DNA from: Cydia pomonella
Lineage: Eukaryota; Arthropoda; Insecta; Lepidoptera; Tortricidae
Direction of reading: 5' to 3'
DNA length: 64,000 nucleotides
NCBI RefSeq assembly: GCF_033807575.1
Contig: NC_084715.1
Span: forward strand, 12,139,349 to 12,203,348
In this document: one piece after another, positions 32,054 to 42,487 of the stretch
Layout: the number at the start of each line of letters is the position of its first letter
Position numbering within the stretch: position 1 is the stretch's first letter
Notes under the pieces: generated by a model
What the model saw: only the letters and a program-made list of their open reading frames with translations
Databases searched by the model: none
Told to the model about the DNA's origin: nothing
Position numbers and translations under genes: made by a program

Positions 32054-33471
32054 ACAAATAAAATTAAGAACTTCTAAAATATGAATTCTCGTATGATATG
32101 ATCAGCACGCGAATGTCGATATTTATATATTCCCAACACACATCTAAGTAACATTGTGATGGAAACTTAAAATAGTACTCAAACTAACACCAATAACAAA
32201 ATAATAAAATAAAAGTAACGAACTTGGACACAAAGTTTTTATTTCCAGTGATAAAAATACCCAACGGCCGCAAAGCGATATAACTTCATCGCAGACTTTC
32301 TTCAACAGTTCTAGAGGTAATATTTACAAACAAGAGCAAAAACAATACCTATAGGAGCTTTACTAGATGAAGATTAAGGGTTTCGTAATCTTATAACTGC
32401 AAAATTCATCACGTTAAGTAAAAGTTTTGGACCGGGCAACAAAGGTCGACTCAAAGTCGGCTAACTGACTCGGGGCAAGCCTTTGACTATTCGTAGACTG
32501 ATCATAACCAAAATAGCTTACGTTCACGGTTACACAGTATAGTATTGTATGGCATATTCGTATAGGGAAAGCAAATTTGAGTTGTTTGATCAACGAGCCG
32601 TTAGTATCATTGTCGTGGCTCCGTCCTAGAATATTTTTACTTAATCCTCCTCATGTCAACCAGCAATTTTGATTGGTTGATTTGGAACGGCTGAATTGGA
32701 AAGCTTTGTACATAAAGTTTTAAGGCTAATCGACTGTGACAGACAGATAAACGTGTACCCAGAACTCAGAAGGATTACTAAAATGTAAACATGGATTTAA
32801 TTTCGGTACCACCCTGCGCTTTTGTTATGAACATATTGTATTCTTTACTATCACAAGAAATTTATTAGAGTTTTCGTGTTTTTAAAGCATTTTATTTTCA
32901 ACCACCTCTTAAAAATAGAATTATATATTTTTCGATAATAATTACTATTTACGTAGGTTAGAACGAGATCGTAGAAGCATTCGTTCCCTCCTGCTGCTGT
33001 TAAAATATGTCTACAAGTGTGATCTTGTACCTAGGTAATTGGCTTTCTATCTCTTATTCATTGGCGCTACTTTGTATTGATAACTCAACAGTAAGATCCA
33101 ACGATCTCCGAAACATAAATAAATAAAAATCTGCTCAATAAACCAAAGTAGATATAGATAGACGCCCACTGCGAGACACAATATTCCGTAACCGTAAATC
33201 TCAACAACAATTTGGTCATACGGTTCCTTATCCAACTGGTTGCCTTGATAAGATAGTCGGCCTATCTCTAAAGACCTAGAAAAAGTTTGACATGAGAAAA
33301 AAACAAGTTTTCTTAAAAAGTCATTGACCTAATTAATTGTAATATAAACGTCAATTCTACGTTTTGAAAAATGGGTTTGTGTGATCGTAAGTGGCTGTTC
33401 AGCTCAGTTCAGTTCCTTTATTGTTAAAAAAATATTTTACAGCTCACACAGGTACATTTTAAATTATAATA
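32054..33471. other. Unassigned intergenic DNA
   Basis: No gene or element recognised. The 62-codon minus-strand frame at 33047-33235 has no motif. Confidence 0.5.
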
Positions 33472-33730
33472 AAGGACATTAAGGACATTATTACACAAAT
33501 TGACTAAAGTCCCACAGTAAGCTCAATGAGGCTTGTGTTGAGGGTACTTAGACAACGATAGGTATATATAATATATAAATATTTATAAATACTTAAATAC
33601 ATAGAAAACACCCATGACTCAGGAACAAATATCCGTGCTCATCACACAAATAAATGCCCTTACCAGGATTTGAACCCGGAACCATCGGCATTATAGGCAG
33701 GGTCACTACCCACTAGGCCAGACCGGTCGT
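33472..33730 (-). mobile_element. tRNA-derived SINE, full length
   Basis: On the minus strand: head CGACCGGTCTGGCCTAGTGG with A box TGGCCTAGTGG (complement of 33710-33720), B box GGTTCAAATCC (complement of about 33665-33675), then CTGGTAAGGGCATTTATTTG, GATGAGCACGGATATTTG, the AT-rich middle and GTACCCTCAACACAAGCCTC, ending near TAATGTCCTTAATGTCC. The internal promoter boxes look intact. It is the best-preserved of the three family members here. Confidence 0.9.
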
Positions 33731-34099
33731 CAGAAAAAAATTATGCTAGTTATATACAAATATGCTGCTGTACTAAAACTAAATACTTAATCAGTTTAAT
33801 GTGTGAATCTCAAGCATGACGGACATGCCTACAGATCTATCGTAACAAAAACAAAGAAGAAAGAAAATGGACATCCAAGCGTTAATATTAGGGGCATTAC
33901 GGATCACATAGGTTTTTAATGGCGCTTTTCTCTTCTCCACGTAATTGGGTAGTTGTACAGATACGAGGAACTAATTGGGTATTATGAACAAGGCAGCAGC
34001 CCCGTGAACAAGCGAACGGGTGAGTTAGGTCTATTTTTACACGATTTTTTGATTCTGTGATTTTGTGTTTCATAGCTAATAAATAAAGTTCGCATTGAT
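33731..34099. other. Unassigned intergenic DNA
   Basis: Nothing recognised. The minus-strand frames at 33897-34212 overlap the MITE that follows and have no domain. Confidence 0.5.
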
Positions 34100-34184
34100 T
34101 TAACGCATTCACTGGGGCGTGGCCTAGGAACAAACTTGTATGACGGTGAACGCATATATGCGTTGCTGGCAGTGAACGCGTTAA
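34100..34184. mobile_element. 85-bp TTAA-flanked mini-MITE
   Basis: TTAA (34100-34103), CGCATTCACTG .. CAGTGAACGCG, TTAA (34181-34184). The inner ends are inverted repeats (CATTCACTG / CAGTGAACG). A further internal palindrome, GCATATATGC, is present. The ends recall family E (CACATTCACCG) but the interior differs. TTAA flanks suggest piggyBac-type mobilisation (inference). Confidence 0.7.
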
Positions 34185-34922
34185 TGTAAAATGGTTTCTC
34201 ATAATTATTCATAACTTGACTACGGAACTATGTTTATAGCTATGTTATGGCTTAGTTATTTTTAATGTTAATAGTTTGTCATCTAATTTTAAATTTAATT
34301 GTAATGTCATATTTGACACATGACCTTGTACATTACCTTGGTTATTTGAGTAATTATATATACCACTTATTTCTAATTTCACTGAGATAGTTACTGTATG
34401 ACTACATCCTATAAGTTAATAATTCAATTCACCAATTACAGAAATTAATCCATTAATTTAATTGGAATAAGCGTTCTGTATAATTTAATTAATTTATATA
34501 ACATTGTTAGGCTACAGCAATATTAGTTTACCTGCGCCTGTCAAACTGGGCGGGGTGTCAGACAAATATTTGTTTTTACTGAAAAGGGGACGGATTTGCG
34601 TAACTCGATAGAAAAGAGAGTGCGAGTTAACGAAGTTACGTTGATGATAATTAAGCTAAAGCCTCCTGTAGCCGTTGAAAGGGATAACAGTTACGTGTGC
34701 AGTAACTATCGTTAATTTAATTTGAAGCTTGTGATACCTAGTGTTATAGGAAAAATATTTTTATCATATGTCATGTGGGATTCAGATTCAGATTGATTTA
34801 TTATACAATACAAATACAAATGCCATTCCAATTGCATTACAAATTAAATTCATGTCAGTTTATATAAATCTATATTGTGATCGTCAAAATCAAATTCTAA
34901 TAATAACATCATAAATGATGAC
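34185..34922. other. Unassigned AT-rich DNA
   Basis: No gene or element recognised. Confidence 0.5.
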
Positions 34923-35056
34923 TCACGCTAGACCTGGCCGGGGCCGGGCCGGTGCCGGACCGGAGCTTCCGGCGTTTCATTTTCTATGGAGAGCACCACG
35001 TGATCACCGATCAGCCGTCATAGAAAATGACGTGTCGGACGCTCCGGCCCGGAACG
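34923..35056. repeat. GC-rich inverted repeat, MITE-like
   Basis: GGACCGGAGCTTCCGGCG and TTTCATTTTCTATG (34957-34988) pair with CATAGAAAATGACGTGTCGG and ACGCTCCGGCCC (35019-35050). The left flank is CCGGGGCCGGGCCGGTGCC. The compact, GC-rich, palindromic structure in AT-rich DNA suggests a MITE; only one copy is in the window. Confidence 0.65.
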
Positions 35057-37976
35057 AATTGACGGAAGGATCTTATCTGGATCAATCTTAATCCAGCTTC
35101 ATCGCCATAATTATAAAATGGAAATTTTCACCTGAGAAGGATGGCCAAGCCAGAATTTATAGAAAAGCAAAAATAAAATAAGAATGAAAAAAAATCAATA
35201 AGAAAAAAAATTTCAAATATGCAAATCTAAACTATACAGTTAGGTCAAAATATTCACTTATTGAACATAATGAGTTGTCCAGCAAAAAAGTTTTTTTTCA
35301 ATCGACGCTTCAAAAGACGTAGGTATCAGATGTTTCCGTCCTTGTAATTGTGCATGTATTTGCAACGGTTATGAATTAAATAAATTCTTGACAAAACGGC
35401 ACAGTAGTTACTGAAGTTGAAAGACAAAAATAAATAAATGATACTCTTGACCACTTTTGATTATTTATATTTACGTCATGTGCTCTGGCAGCCCCCCATT
35501 GCGTTTTGTCATTTTTTTATTACCAGAGGATTTACTACACACTTGGTACTTCATTTATACGTACTTGAAAAAAATGTACTTCTTTGGTTTGGAAGTACAA
35601 GACGAATGAAATTAGGGTTCCAGCATAGGAATATTTTTTTCAGTAAACTGGAAAAAATTGTACTCACGATATTATTCTCAAATAAATAAACTTTGTCTCG
35701 TTTATTAATACAAGATAATTGCCAGGAAACTCGCAAATTACGCTGGCTCTCAGCACTGAGATAAATTGGTTGTATCGTGATACGACATAACCAAAATGCG
35801 ACATAACCAAAATAATAGTACTCGTATGATTAGAATACTCGGGAAAGGTAAAGTCAAGTCGCAATCGAGACTGACACTAGCAGAATTCCATTCATAAGCT
35901 ACAGCAAATTTACAAAGAGAATCCGAATAATTCTGCAGACACTTCAACTTATTGATTGATTCACTGTAGACGATGTGCTTTTTTGTGTGTATCGCGGCGC
36001 CACTATAACTTTAAACGACTGGATGTCGACTGCAGGCGACTGGTCAACCGAAAAATAAATATTATTTTTACATTTCCTCGTTGTTACGTTCACACATGTG
36101 GACGTTTTTAACAAAGGCGAACCCCACAAAGAAGTCCATGTGATGACAACTCGTTATTTTTTTAATCCCCTCTGATATAAATCTGATTGTAAAACGCTTG
36201 CTTACTTTTTGTAAAACGTAAGTCCTTTTTTAATTATTTTGGTGCTAGAACCTTATTTCTTATCGAGCAAGGTTGGTTTTGCAGTCATAATTTAAGTGAG
36301 ATAGGGGCTTAAAAAGTGGAATAAATGCAGAACACGCGGATCACGGGCGCAAACATTCCGGTAAACTCTTTTTAAGTAGCTTTAATACTCAACATACTGT
36401 ATTTACGCTTTGATTCCATTCATATATGAGATTTGATATTTATGTTATTTATACCAATGGGCTCATTAGTTGAGTCCGGAATTTTGAAAGTGGACAATTT
36501 AGATGTTTTTCATTTATCGCCTCCTGATATTATATCGGTACAAAACATATATAAACGAATATTTCAAAGTGCCAAGAAAATTATTGACTTTTTGGTTAGA
36601 AACCATGACTTCACTTTATCTATGAACCTAATGATGATAATGCTATTTTTAGGAAAATATCAAGAAGACAAAAATCATTCAATATAAAAGCTTTTTAATT
36701 ACCTAAGTAGTTTTATTCGGAGCATTAAGGAGTTAATCAGAAATGTCCAGTGCGGTACATAGGCACCTATCTACATAACAGTAAATGGAGAAAATGGCTA
36801 CGCCCTAATGTGTACATTTAATTAATTGCTTTTAAAGTAATAAGTATACTGAAAATGAAGAAAAGATCCCTTACTCATGATAAACAGAACCTTCTTATTT
36901 TTCATCCAATATTCTTATCGGTTTCTATTTCTATCCCATTGCCTTCGTTATCTATTCGATGGGTGCATTTCACAATGGCTCCGACCTGAGGGGCGATCCG
37001 CAAATTGTGCATGCCATTCAATGACGCCCAAGCATACTCGTATCAATACCTACTGTTTGAAAGAGTGTTGTATAGACGTATGCATTTCATATATTCTTAC
37101 TCCGTTTTTACGTTTGGAGAGTGCCTTTCCCCACAGACGGCGCAACGGCATGCGATTTTCATTGGAAAATGGGCGTGAGTAATAAGAAGCTTTGGACACG
37201 AAATAATAAAAACAAATTGTTTTTGTCTTTATATCGATTTCGTTACTTGGATGTTTCTATGTGAAGCGAAATAAGTATATCTTAAGCCTAAATAGACTAC
37301 ATTCTATACTCATACAGGTATGGAACATTTTATGTACTTATACACGAAACTAGTGACCTGTAAGAACTAATACCCGCGGATCGTATTACTGTTATACAAA
37401 CTGTAAATTTGGATGAATATTCATTACTCAACCCTCTGGGCATCACGTAACAGCGGCCATTTATTATCGAATACCCTAAACTAACCGGTTTTAATATATT
37501 GGCCATAAATTCGGAGGTCAAACTGCGTCCGCGATCGTCAATAAATCGATAAAACGGATTGTTATTGGTAATACAATTCCTGAATTGTGTGTAACAATAT
37601 TTTGTAAATCTAGGTACCTCTATAAGCAATTGTAAAGCCCCTTCTACGTGATTTCAGCAACCAAAGTAAGGTAAATATAGTGCATTATTATTGACTGAAT
37701 AATCTTATTTCATGGAAAACACAACACGTAGTACTATTTAATATCAATATTACATTTTATGTGCAAAACAGTGCTGGCGCTTCATACATGCTCGATAGGC
37801 AAGCCGGATTTAATTCGGCCTGTTTTTTCTGCAATACCGGTGGGGTAGGATGATTGTAAGAATATTACCTACATAAATTCCTCGTAAGCATTGCTAGTGT
37901 TTATCAAGCAGAATACCTATAACGATGAAATATTATACACTCATTTGAACGTTTTTCCCGTCAGGGAATAATGGTG
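35057..37976. other. Unassigned intergenic DNA
   Basis: The longest stretch without an identified element. The 84-codon frame at 36433-36687 has a balanced composition but no family I recognise and no partner exon; several minus-strand frames at 35551-36129 overlap one another and are not convincing. ACAAAGGCGAACCCCAC at 36111 is a crumb of the 3.1 kb LINE tail. Confidence 0.45.
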
Positions 37977-37999
37977 TCCGTACATTTGGAAGGCGTGCG

Positions 38000-38222
38000 C
38001 GGAGTCGAATCGGGTTCAAATCCTGGTAAGGACATTTATTCGTGTGATGAGCATGGATATTTATTCCTGAGTCATGGCTGTTTTCTATGTATTTAAGTAT
38101 TTATAAATATTTATATATTATATATATCGTTGTCTAAGTACCCTCAACACAAGCCTTATTGAGCTTACTGTGGGACTTAGTCAATTTGTGTAATAATGTC
38201 CTATAATATTTATTTATTTATT
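38000..38222 (+). mobile_element. tRNA-derived SINE, partly decayed head
   Basis: B box GGGTTCAAATCC at about 38012 and CTGGTAAGGACATTTATTCG, GATGAGCATGGATATTTATT, GTACCCTCAACACAAGCCTT, TAATGTCCTATAATATTTAT with a TATTTATTTATTTTTATTTT tail. The expected A box is not recognisable; the sequence before the B box (GGAAGGCGTGCGCGGAGTCG) is unrelated to the 33.5 kb head or badly decayed. Confidence 0.85.
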
Positions 38223-38306
38223 TTTATTTTATTTATAAAAATGACAATATCCAGAGAAGGAAATTGGGACTACGTTTGTATGGAGAATCGGCCGTCCTCT
38301 TTCCTC

Positions 38307-38781
38307 TTAAGGTATAATGGGTTTAGCCAGCAGAGTATATAAAAATTCGTAGCGATTTTGCAGATCACAAAACAGTTACCAATAAATATGGATAGCAAGT
38401 TCCAGGCGTTGCTCTAGTAAATTAATCGATTTCTAACATTAAACAATTTTCACTCGATAGAAAAAAAAATACAACACCAACATAGGTCTAAAACGTACTA
38501 TTAAACATTATAACTATTTTTACACAAAAGCTATTATCATAAGAATTGCTTCCAAAAATGCGTGATGTTATTTTTGATCTAGTAACTCATCAGTTAATTT
38601 TTTTTGTTAAAAATAACTTAGAATAAGTAGCCCTTTGTTTTTATGCCCTTTCTTAATCTAGGGGCTGAAATGGCTAAAATAATAATTCAATAACCATGAT
38701 ATCCGCGATTCAAGGTGCGCACGGCCGTCCGCTCAGTTTTCTGCGAGCTTCGGAGAAGGACCTTAACTCACTATACCTTAA
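38307..38781 (+). mobile_element. TTAA-flanked MITE, family P, complete copy
   Basis: TTAA at 38307-38310 and 38778-38781 bracket a 467-bp element with ends GGTATAATGGGTT and AACTCACTATACC (inverted repeats with two mismatches). The interior includes TAGCCAGCAGAGTATATAAA and CATGATATCCGCGATTCAAG, shared with 10893-11125. There is no transposase. The TTAA target and short inverted ends fit a piggyBac-type non-autonomous element. Confidence 0.8.
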
Positions 38782-39189
38782 GTGTAAGTAGTGCATTCTG
38801 TCGCGAATGTATTTGAGTGCGAATATTAGATCGGCAGGCAACGCCAGCGCACGCTCTATCAGTTTCCGCTACATCAACCCCGCTTTCTGCAGGCGCTTTG
38901 TTTCTGACAGAGACCGCTGTTACACCGACATAACTATATTTCGGTCACATTGGATATACTGTTTCCGAAATTTAGATTGCTATGAGTTAAATTAAACATG
39001 AGACAAAACACAGGACACGAAAGCTTAGTTATTGTAACTCGCTTTTTACATTACTGTGGCGCTACACTGCTGCGTAAGAGACATAATAGTTATCTGACAA
39101 TTGACAGTTGTCATTTAGTATGAAGATTATCTTCCCATGAACATGTTATTATTTCCAATCCGTGTCTTATATTTTGGATTAGATTGTTA
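38782..39189. other. Unassigned spacer
   Basis: Contains a 62-codon frame (38807-38995) of mixed composition (STOP-free but no motif). Not supported as a gene. Confidence 0.45.
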
Positions 39190-39573
39190 TACAAGGTGTA
39201 ACAAAAACAGTGGGGATACGTTTAAGATGGCCAACCGGAGAGCCGCAGAGGTAAAGGCAGGGCCAAGCTCAGATGGTTGGCCGGGTTTAAGTACCAAGAT
39301 ATCAGGACCTTAGGAGTGTCAAGTTGGAGAAGGAAAGTTACGAATAGATTGGACTGGAGAGACTTTTGACCAAGCTTAAGGTTCATCCGCGGCTGTAATG
39401 CCTCAGATGATCATGATGATACGCATATTTGGTATTGTGTTCTGATAAGGAAAAAGTAGAAGAAAAATTAATTTTTTCGTGTCAAAATATTTTTTATTCT
39501 ACTCTTTCCTAATCGGAACACGCTACCAAATATGCCCTTAAACGGTTCCCCACTATTTTTGTTACATCCTGTA
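39190..39573. mobile_element. TA-flanked palindromic MITE split by a LINE fragment
   Basis: TA (39190-39191), CAAGGTGTAACAAAAACAGT GGGG at the left; CCCCACTATTTTTGTTACAT CCTG and TA (39572-39573) at the right. The arms continue inward: CATATTTGGTATTGTGTTCT (from about 39424) pairs with GGAACACGCTACCAAATATG (to about 39534). The left arm is interrupted between TTTAAG (about 39226) and CATATTTGG (about 39424) by a LINE C-terminal fragment. Removing the insert restores a continuous long palindrome. TA flanks suit the Tc1/mariner group. Confidence 0.8.
39256..39369 (+). pseudogene. LINE reverse-transcriptase C-terminal relic (nested)
   Basis: Frame from 39256: GRAKLRWLAGFKYQDIRTLG then VSSWRRKVTNRLDWRDF and a stop at 39367-39369. 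The pattern G-R-x-K-x-R-W, then T-L-G-V-x-x-W, then a basic run, N-R-x-x-W-R is the conserved C-terminal tail of several insect non-LTR retrotransposon ORF2 proteins. The sequence beyond the stop (CAAGCTTAAGGTTCATCCGC) would continue the tail if the TGA were a sense codon. The insert ends in a (GAT)n-like tail at about 39406-39420, consistent with plus-strand LINE insertion. Confidence 0.65.
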
Positions 39574-39621
39574 TTTTATTATTTACAGATTACAACTACA
39601 CGGTGTGACATGCGGACTGCT

Positions 39622-39749
39622 TTAACCCTTTACCAGGCTGACAGTTCAAAAATGAAAACCGAATGTCAGTCTTACTCATCAAAAATAGAACTCATGTTTG
39701 AAGTGCTTCATGTGGGAAATATATATCCCATAGCCTGGTAAAGGGTTAA
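39622..39749. mobile_element. 120-bp TTAA-flanked MITE with perfect TIRs
   Basis: TTAA (39622-39625), CCCTTTACCAGGCT .. AGCCTGGTAAAGGG, TTAA (39746-39749). The 14-bp terminal inverted repeats are perfect; the element proper is 39626-39745. A TTAA duplication with ends starting CCCTTT is the classic piggyBac signature. The 120-bp length excludes a transposase. The 69-codon frame across it is incidental. Confidence 0.88.
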
Positions 39750-40673
39750 CTTTAGTTTAGCTGCGGAAACGTTGTTATGAGGATCACAATTAAAGTTGAG
39801 GGACCCAGTTCCACAATGTGATAATGGGTATGAAATTACTCGTCATGGGCTTCCGTGCTTGTGTCGGTGAGATTTAAGGTTCTATTAAGTAATTTCACTG
39901 ACAATGACGTATGCGGTTTATTTATTCAAAATGTATTCTGTTCTGATTCGCCCTTTGTCCTTTTTCTTGGATGTATGTGTTTGGGAGGAAATTTTGCGTT
40001 AGGATATTTACTTTGTTACTAATTAACAAAAGGGCTAGATGATATGGCTCCCAACTTAGAGAAATATTAGCCTAATATGATTTGACATTTGTACTTTGAT
40101 GATTAATTTCCTGCTTATAATAATGCATTTCATAAATAATAATTATGATACTGTTCTTACTAAGTATATTATACTTACTCGAGCGATAATATACCTATAA
40201 AATAGGTATAGACCTTAGATAGCTAAGGGTGTCCATAAACAAACATAGTGTATTCTTAATTATTTATCACGATTTAAGGAAGATAAATTGACTAAATTAA
40301 GGATAATACCTATACCTAAGTATTGTGCAATCGAATATTCAGACAGTACATAAAAACCCTTTTAAATTAATGTAGATTGATTCCTAACCCAACATTATCA
40401 TACTCTGCCAATACCTAACAAGAACTTGAATATATTAGAATACAAGGATGGTCTTGAGCAAAAAGTCTATAAGCCTGTCCGAATTCATACTTATCGTATT
40501 ACGTCATATGAAGGGAAACTTTACGCTAATGTTAGGTATTTGTGTAATAATTATTTATTTTACAAGGGGTTAAGTTATTAATGTAATCCCTTGTGCTAAT
40601 ATTTAATATTAAGGTTTCAAGACACGAGTGTTTAACAGACTTTGGTGAGTGTAGTGAAACAATTTTTACAGTA
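39750..40673. other. Unassigned AT-rich DNA
   Basis: No gene or element recognised. Confidence 0.5.
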
Positions 40674-40888
40674 CATATGGTGCTCCTTTCTCGCACCCGT
40701 GCTCCCGCACTTTCCGTGCATATGTCGAATATTTAAAGAGCCTTATGTACCTACTGTAAAACGTCGTACGATACACGTGCGAATAGGGAATTCGCAACTC
40801 GTGTTGATTTAAAACACTCCCTGCGGTCGTGTTTTTATTTATCACCACTCGTTGCGAATTTCCTATTTTCTGCACTTGTATCGTAAAT
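40674..40888 (+). repeat. Fold-back repeat family F, copy 2
   Basis: TATGGTGCTCCTTTCTCGCA at the start; TACGATACACGTGCGAATAG and GGAATTCGCAACTCG (40768-40801) are inversely repeated as CGTTGCGAATTTCCTATTTT and TGCACTTGTATCGTA (40850-40884) with an inner AAAACAC / GTGTTTT pair. Same family and orientation as 4672-4885. Better preserved than that copy. Confidence 0.8.
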
Positions 40889-41509
40889 AACTATTTTACC
40901 ACACCAACGCGAAAAAAATACTATCTGTAAAATATCACAAATCAAATCCAAATAAACGTTATAAAATATTAATCATTTAAAATCGTCACTTAGAAGTCAA
41001 TTCTACCAGCCAATAACTTTGTCACTTTTGTAAATAAAATGCAATTTTCTCATCTGTTTTTGAACAGTAAAGTGAGCCTTTAAGAGCTGGAAAAAAATAT
41101 CATCGTCCTCGTTTTAAATTACTGATACTTCGTAAATTTTGTTGTTAATAAATAAGGTCGGTTTCTGATGAAAGTAAATTCTTTATTACAAGTATAAATA
41201 CGGCGTAAGAACATTAGGTATTTGTAGTGTAACCTATTTCACCTTACTTTAAGTTGTTCTCTCACTCTCACTGAGCATAACCGTGAGCGAGATGGAAGTG
41301 CGTGCTCAATAGCGTGGATATCATGTTTTTTCTTTGTACACTTAAAAAAATAAAAATGTTAGAAGCCAGTTTCATATTTTTAGCTTTTGTGCAATATTTA
41401 TTACAAATTTTTAAAGTGCATTTTGGTCAAAAACCCAAGATTCGAATCGATGTGGGCCCTCGAGAAAGGCCTCAAGATAAAAAATTAAATAAATAAATTA
41501 GATAAATAA
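40889..41509. other. Unassigned intergenic DNA
   Basis: No gene recognised. A 64-codon frame (41302-41496) runs through AT-rich DNA and has no motif. Confidence 0.5.
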
Positions 41510-41904
41510 CTAAAGAGCCGTAGGACCTTCATGCGGTGTACTGCAGCTATCGAGATTCCGCCGTCCCAGAACCGACTTGCCCAATGGGAGAGTATCCGCG
41601 CCCCTCCTGACGACTATGTTCGCCCCGCTGAAACGCTTCCGGCTGGGCATAAGCAGCTGTGGCCGATCTGGAAAGCCTTAAATAGATTGCGTTCCCAGGT
41701 CGGCCGCAGCAAGGAGAACATGCTGAAGCGGGGCGCCCTAGGCGTCTCAGACACCCAATGCCCATGTGGAACGACTCCCCAAACAATGGAACACATGCTG
41801 TCCTGCCCAGCGTGCCCGCATGCCTGCTCTGAGCAGTCATGCGGCTCAGTGATGCGACGGACAGGGCGATAAATGTCGCTACCTCTTGGTCCCGCACAGT
41901 TTGA
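41510..41904 (+). pseudogene. Non-LTR retrotransposon ORF2 C-terminus, frameshifted
   Basis: The frame open from 41510 includes LPAGHKQLWPIWKALNRLRS then QVGRSKENMLKRGAL, and CPCGTTPQTMEHMLSCP. That is the zinc-knuckle-like C-x-C-G .. H-x-x-x-C-P motif at the end of many insect jockey-type ORF2 proteins, preceded by the W-x-x-LNRLR-x-x-x-GR-x-K block. A one-step frameshift near 41837 moves the continuation to another frame: MRLSDATDRAINVATSWSRT, ending with TGA at 41902-41904. The locally high GC content contrasts with the surroundings and explains the overlapping minus-strand frames at 41547-41940, which are shadows. The RT and endonuclease domains are missing. Confidence 0.85.
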
Positions 41905-42252
41905 AAGTCCGAAACCATCGACACGAGAAGGAAGGAGCATTCAGTTTGTGTATACTGTTTGTACTGTTTACTGTACTGTGTACTGTTTAAACCTGCTTTA
42001 CTTATGCACTGCTTTAATAACTAAACGTTACTATTTAATCATATTAACTGAGTTGTATTTCGCACCTGCCACCCACGTGTTTTCAAATTTAATATTTCAG
42101 TTCCATGGCCTTCACGTGACTAAAGCCAATCAAAAGCGACCCAAATTTCTGCCTCAATTCGATTATTAAACCGCAACCATAAATATACACGGAAAAGTAT
42201 TCATTGTGAGTTCTTGCTAAACCCGTTTTTACTTTGTGTCTATTCGTTAAAT
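41905..42252. other. Spacer with TACTGT simple repeat
   Basis: 41950-41990 is an irregular TACTGT/GTACTGTTTACTG tract that may be the microsatellite tail of the LINE just upstream. Nothing else recognised. Confidence 0.5.
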
Positions 42253-42487
42253 AAAAAACCGGACAAGTGCGAGTCGTACTAGCCCACCGAGGATTCCGTA
42301 CTTTTTAGTATTTGTTGTTATAGCGGCAATAGATATACGAATACATCATCTGTGAAAATTTCAACTGTCTAGCTATCACGGTTTAATCAGATACAGCCTG
42401 GTGACAGACGGACAGACAGACAGACGGACGGACAGCGGAGTCTTAGTAATAGGGTCCCGTTTTACCCTTTGGGTACGGAACCCTAAA
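42253..42487 (+). mobile_element. GGGTTCCGTAC-type lepidopteran repeat R, short copy C
   Basis: AAAAAACCGGACAAGTGCGA, GTCGTACTAGCCCACCGAGG, ATTCCGTAC at the start; ACAGACGGACAGACAGACAG, ACGGACGGACAGCGGAGTC and TTGGGTACGGAACCCTAAAT at the end. It is much shorter than copies A and B, lacking the G-run section, and so represents either a subfamily or an internal deletion. Confidence 0.85.

Noticed and set aside
33665..33720. Possible tRNA gene (A and B boxes)
   Set aside because: The boxes belong to the head of a SINE with a 200-bp body also present at 31.7 and 38.0 kb; no complete cloverleaf.
36433..36687. 84-codon plus-strand frame with fairly balanced composition
   Set aside because: I could not match it to any family, and it has no adjacent exon, splice signal or second copy. 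Kept only as part of an unassigned stretch.
41547..41940. Two long minus-strand frames (125 and 108 codons)
   Set aside because: They are antisense to the LINE ORF2 relic, whose plus-strand motifs are decisive; GC-rich DNA keeps the other strand open.
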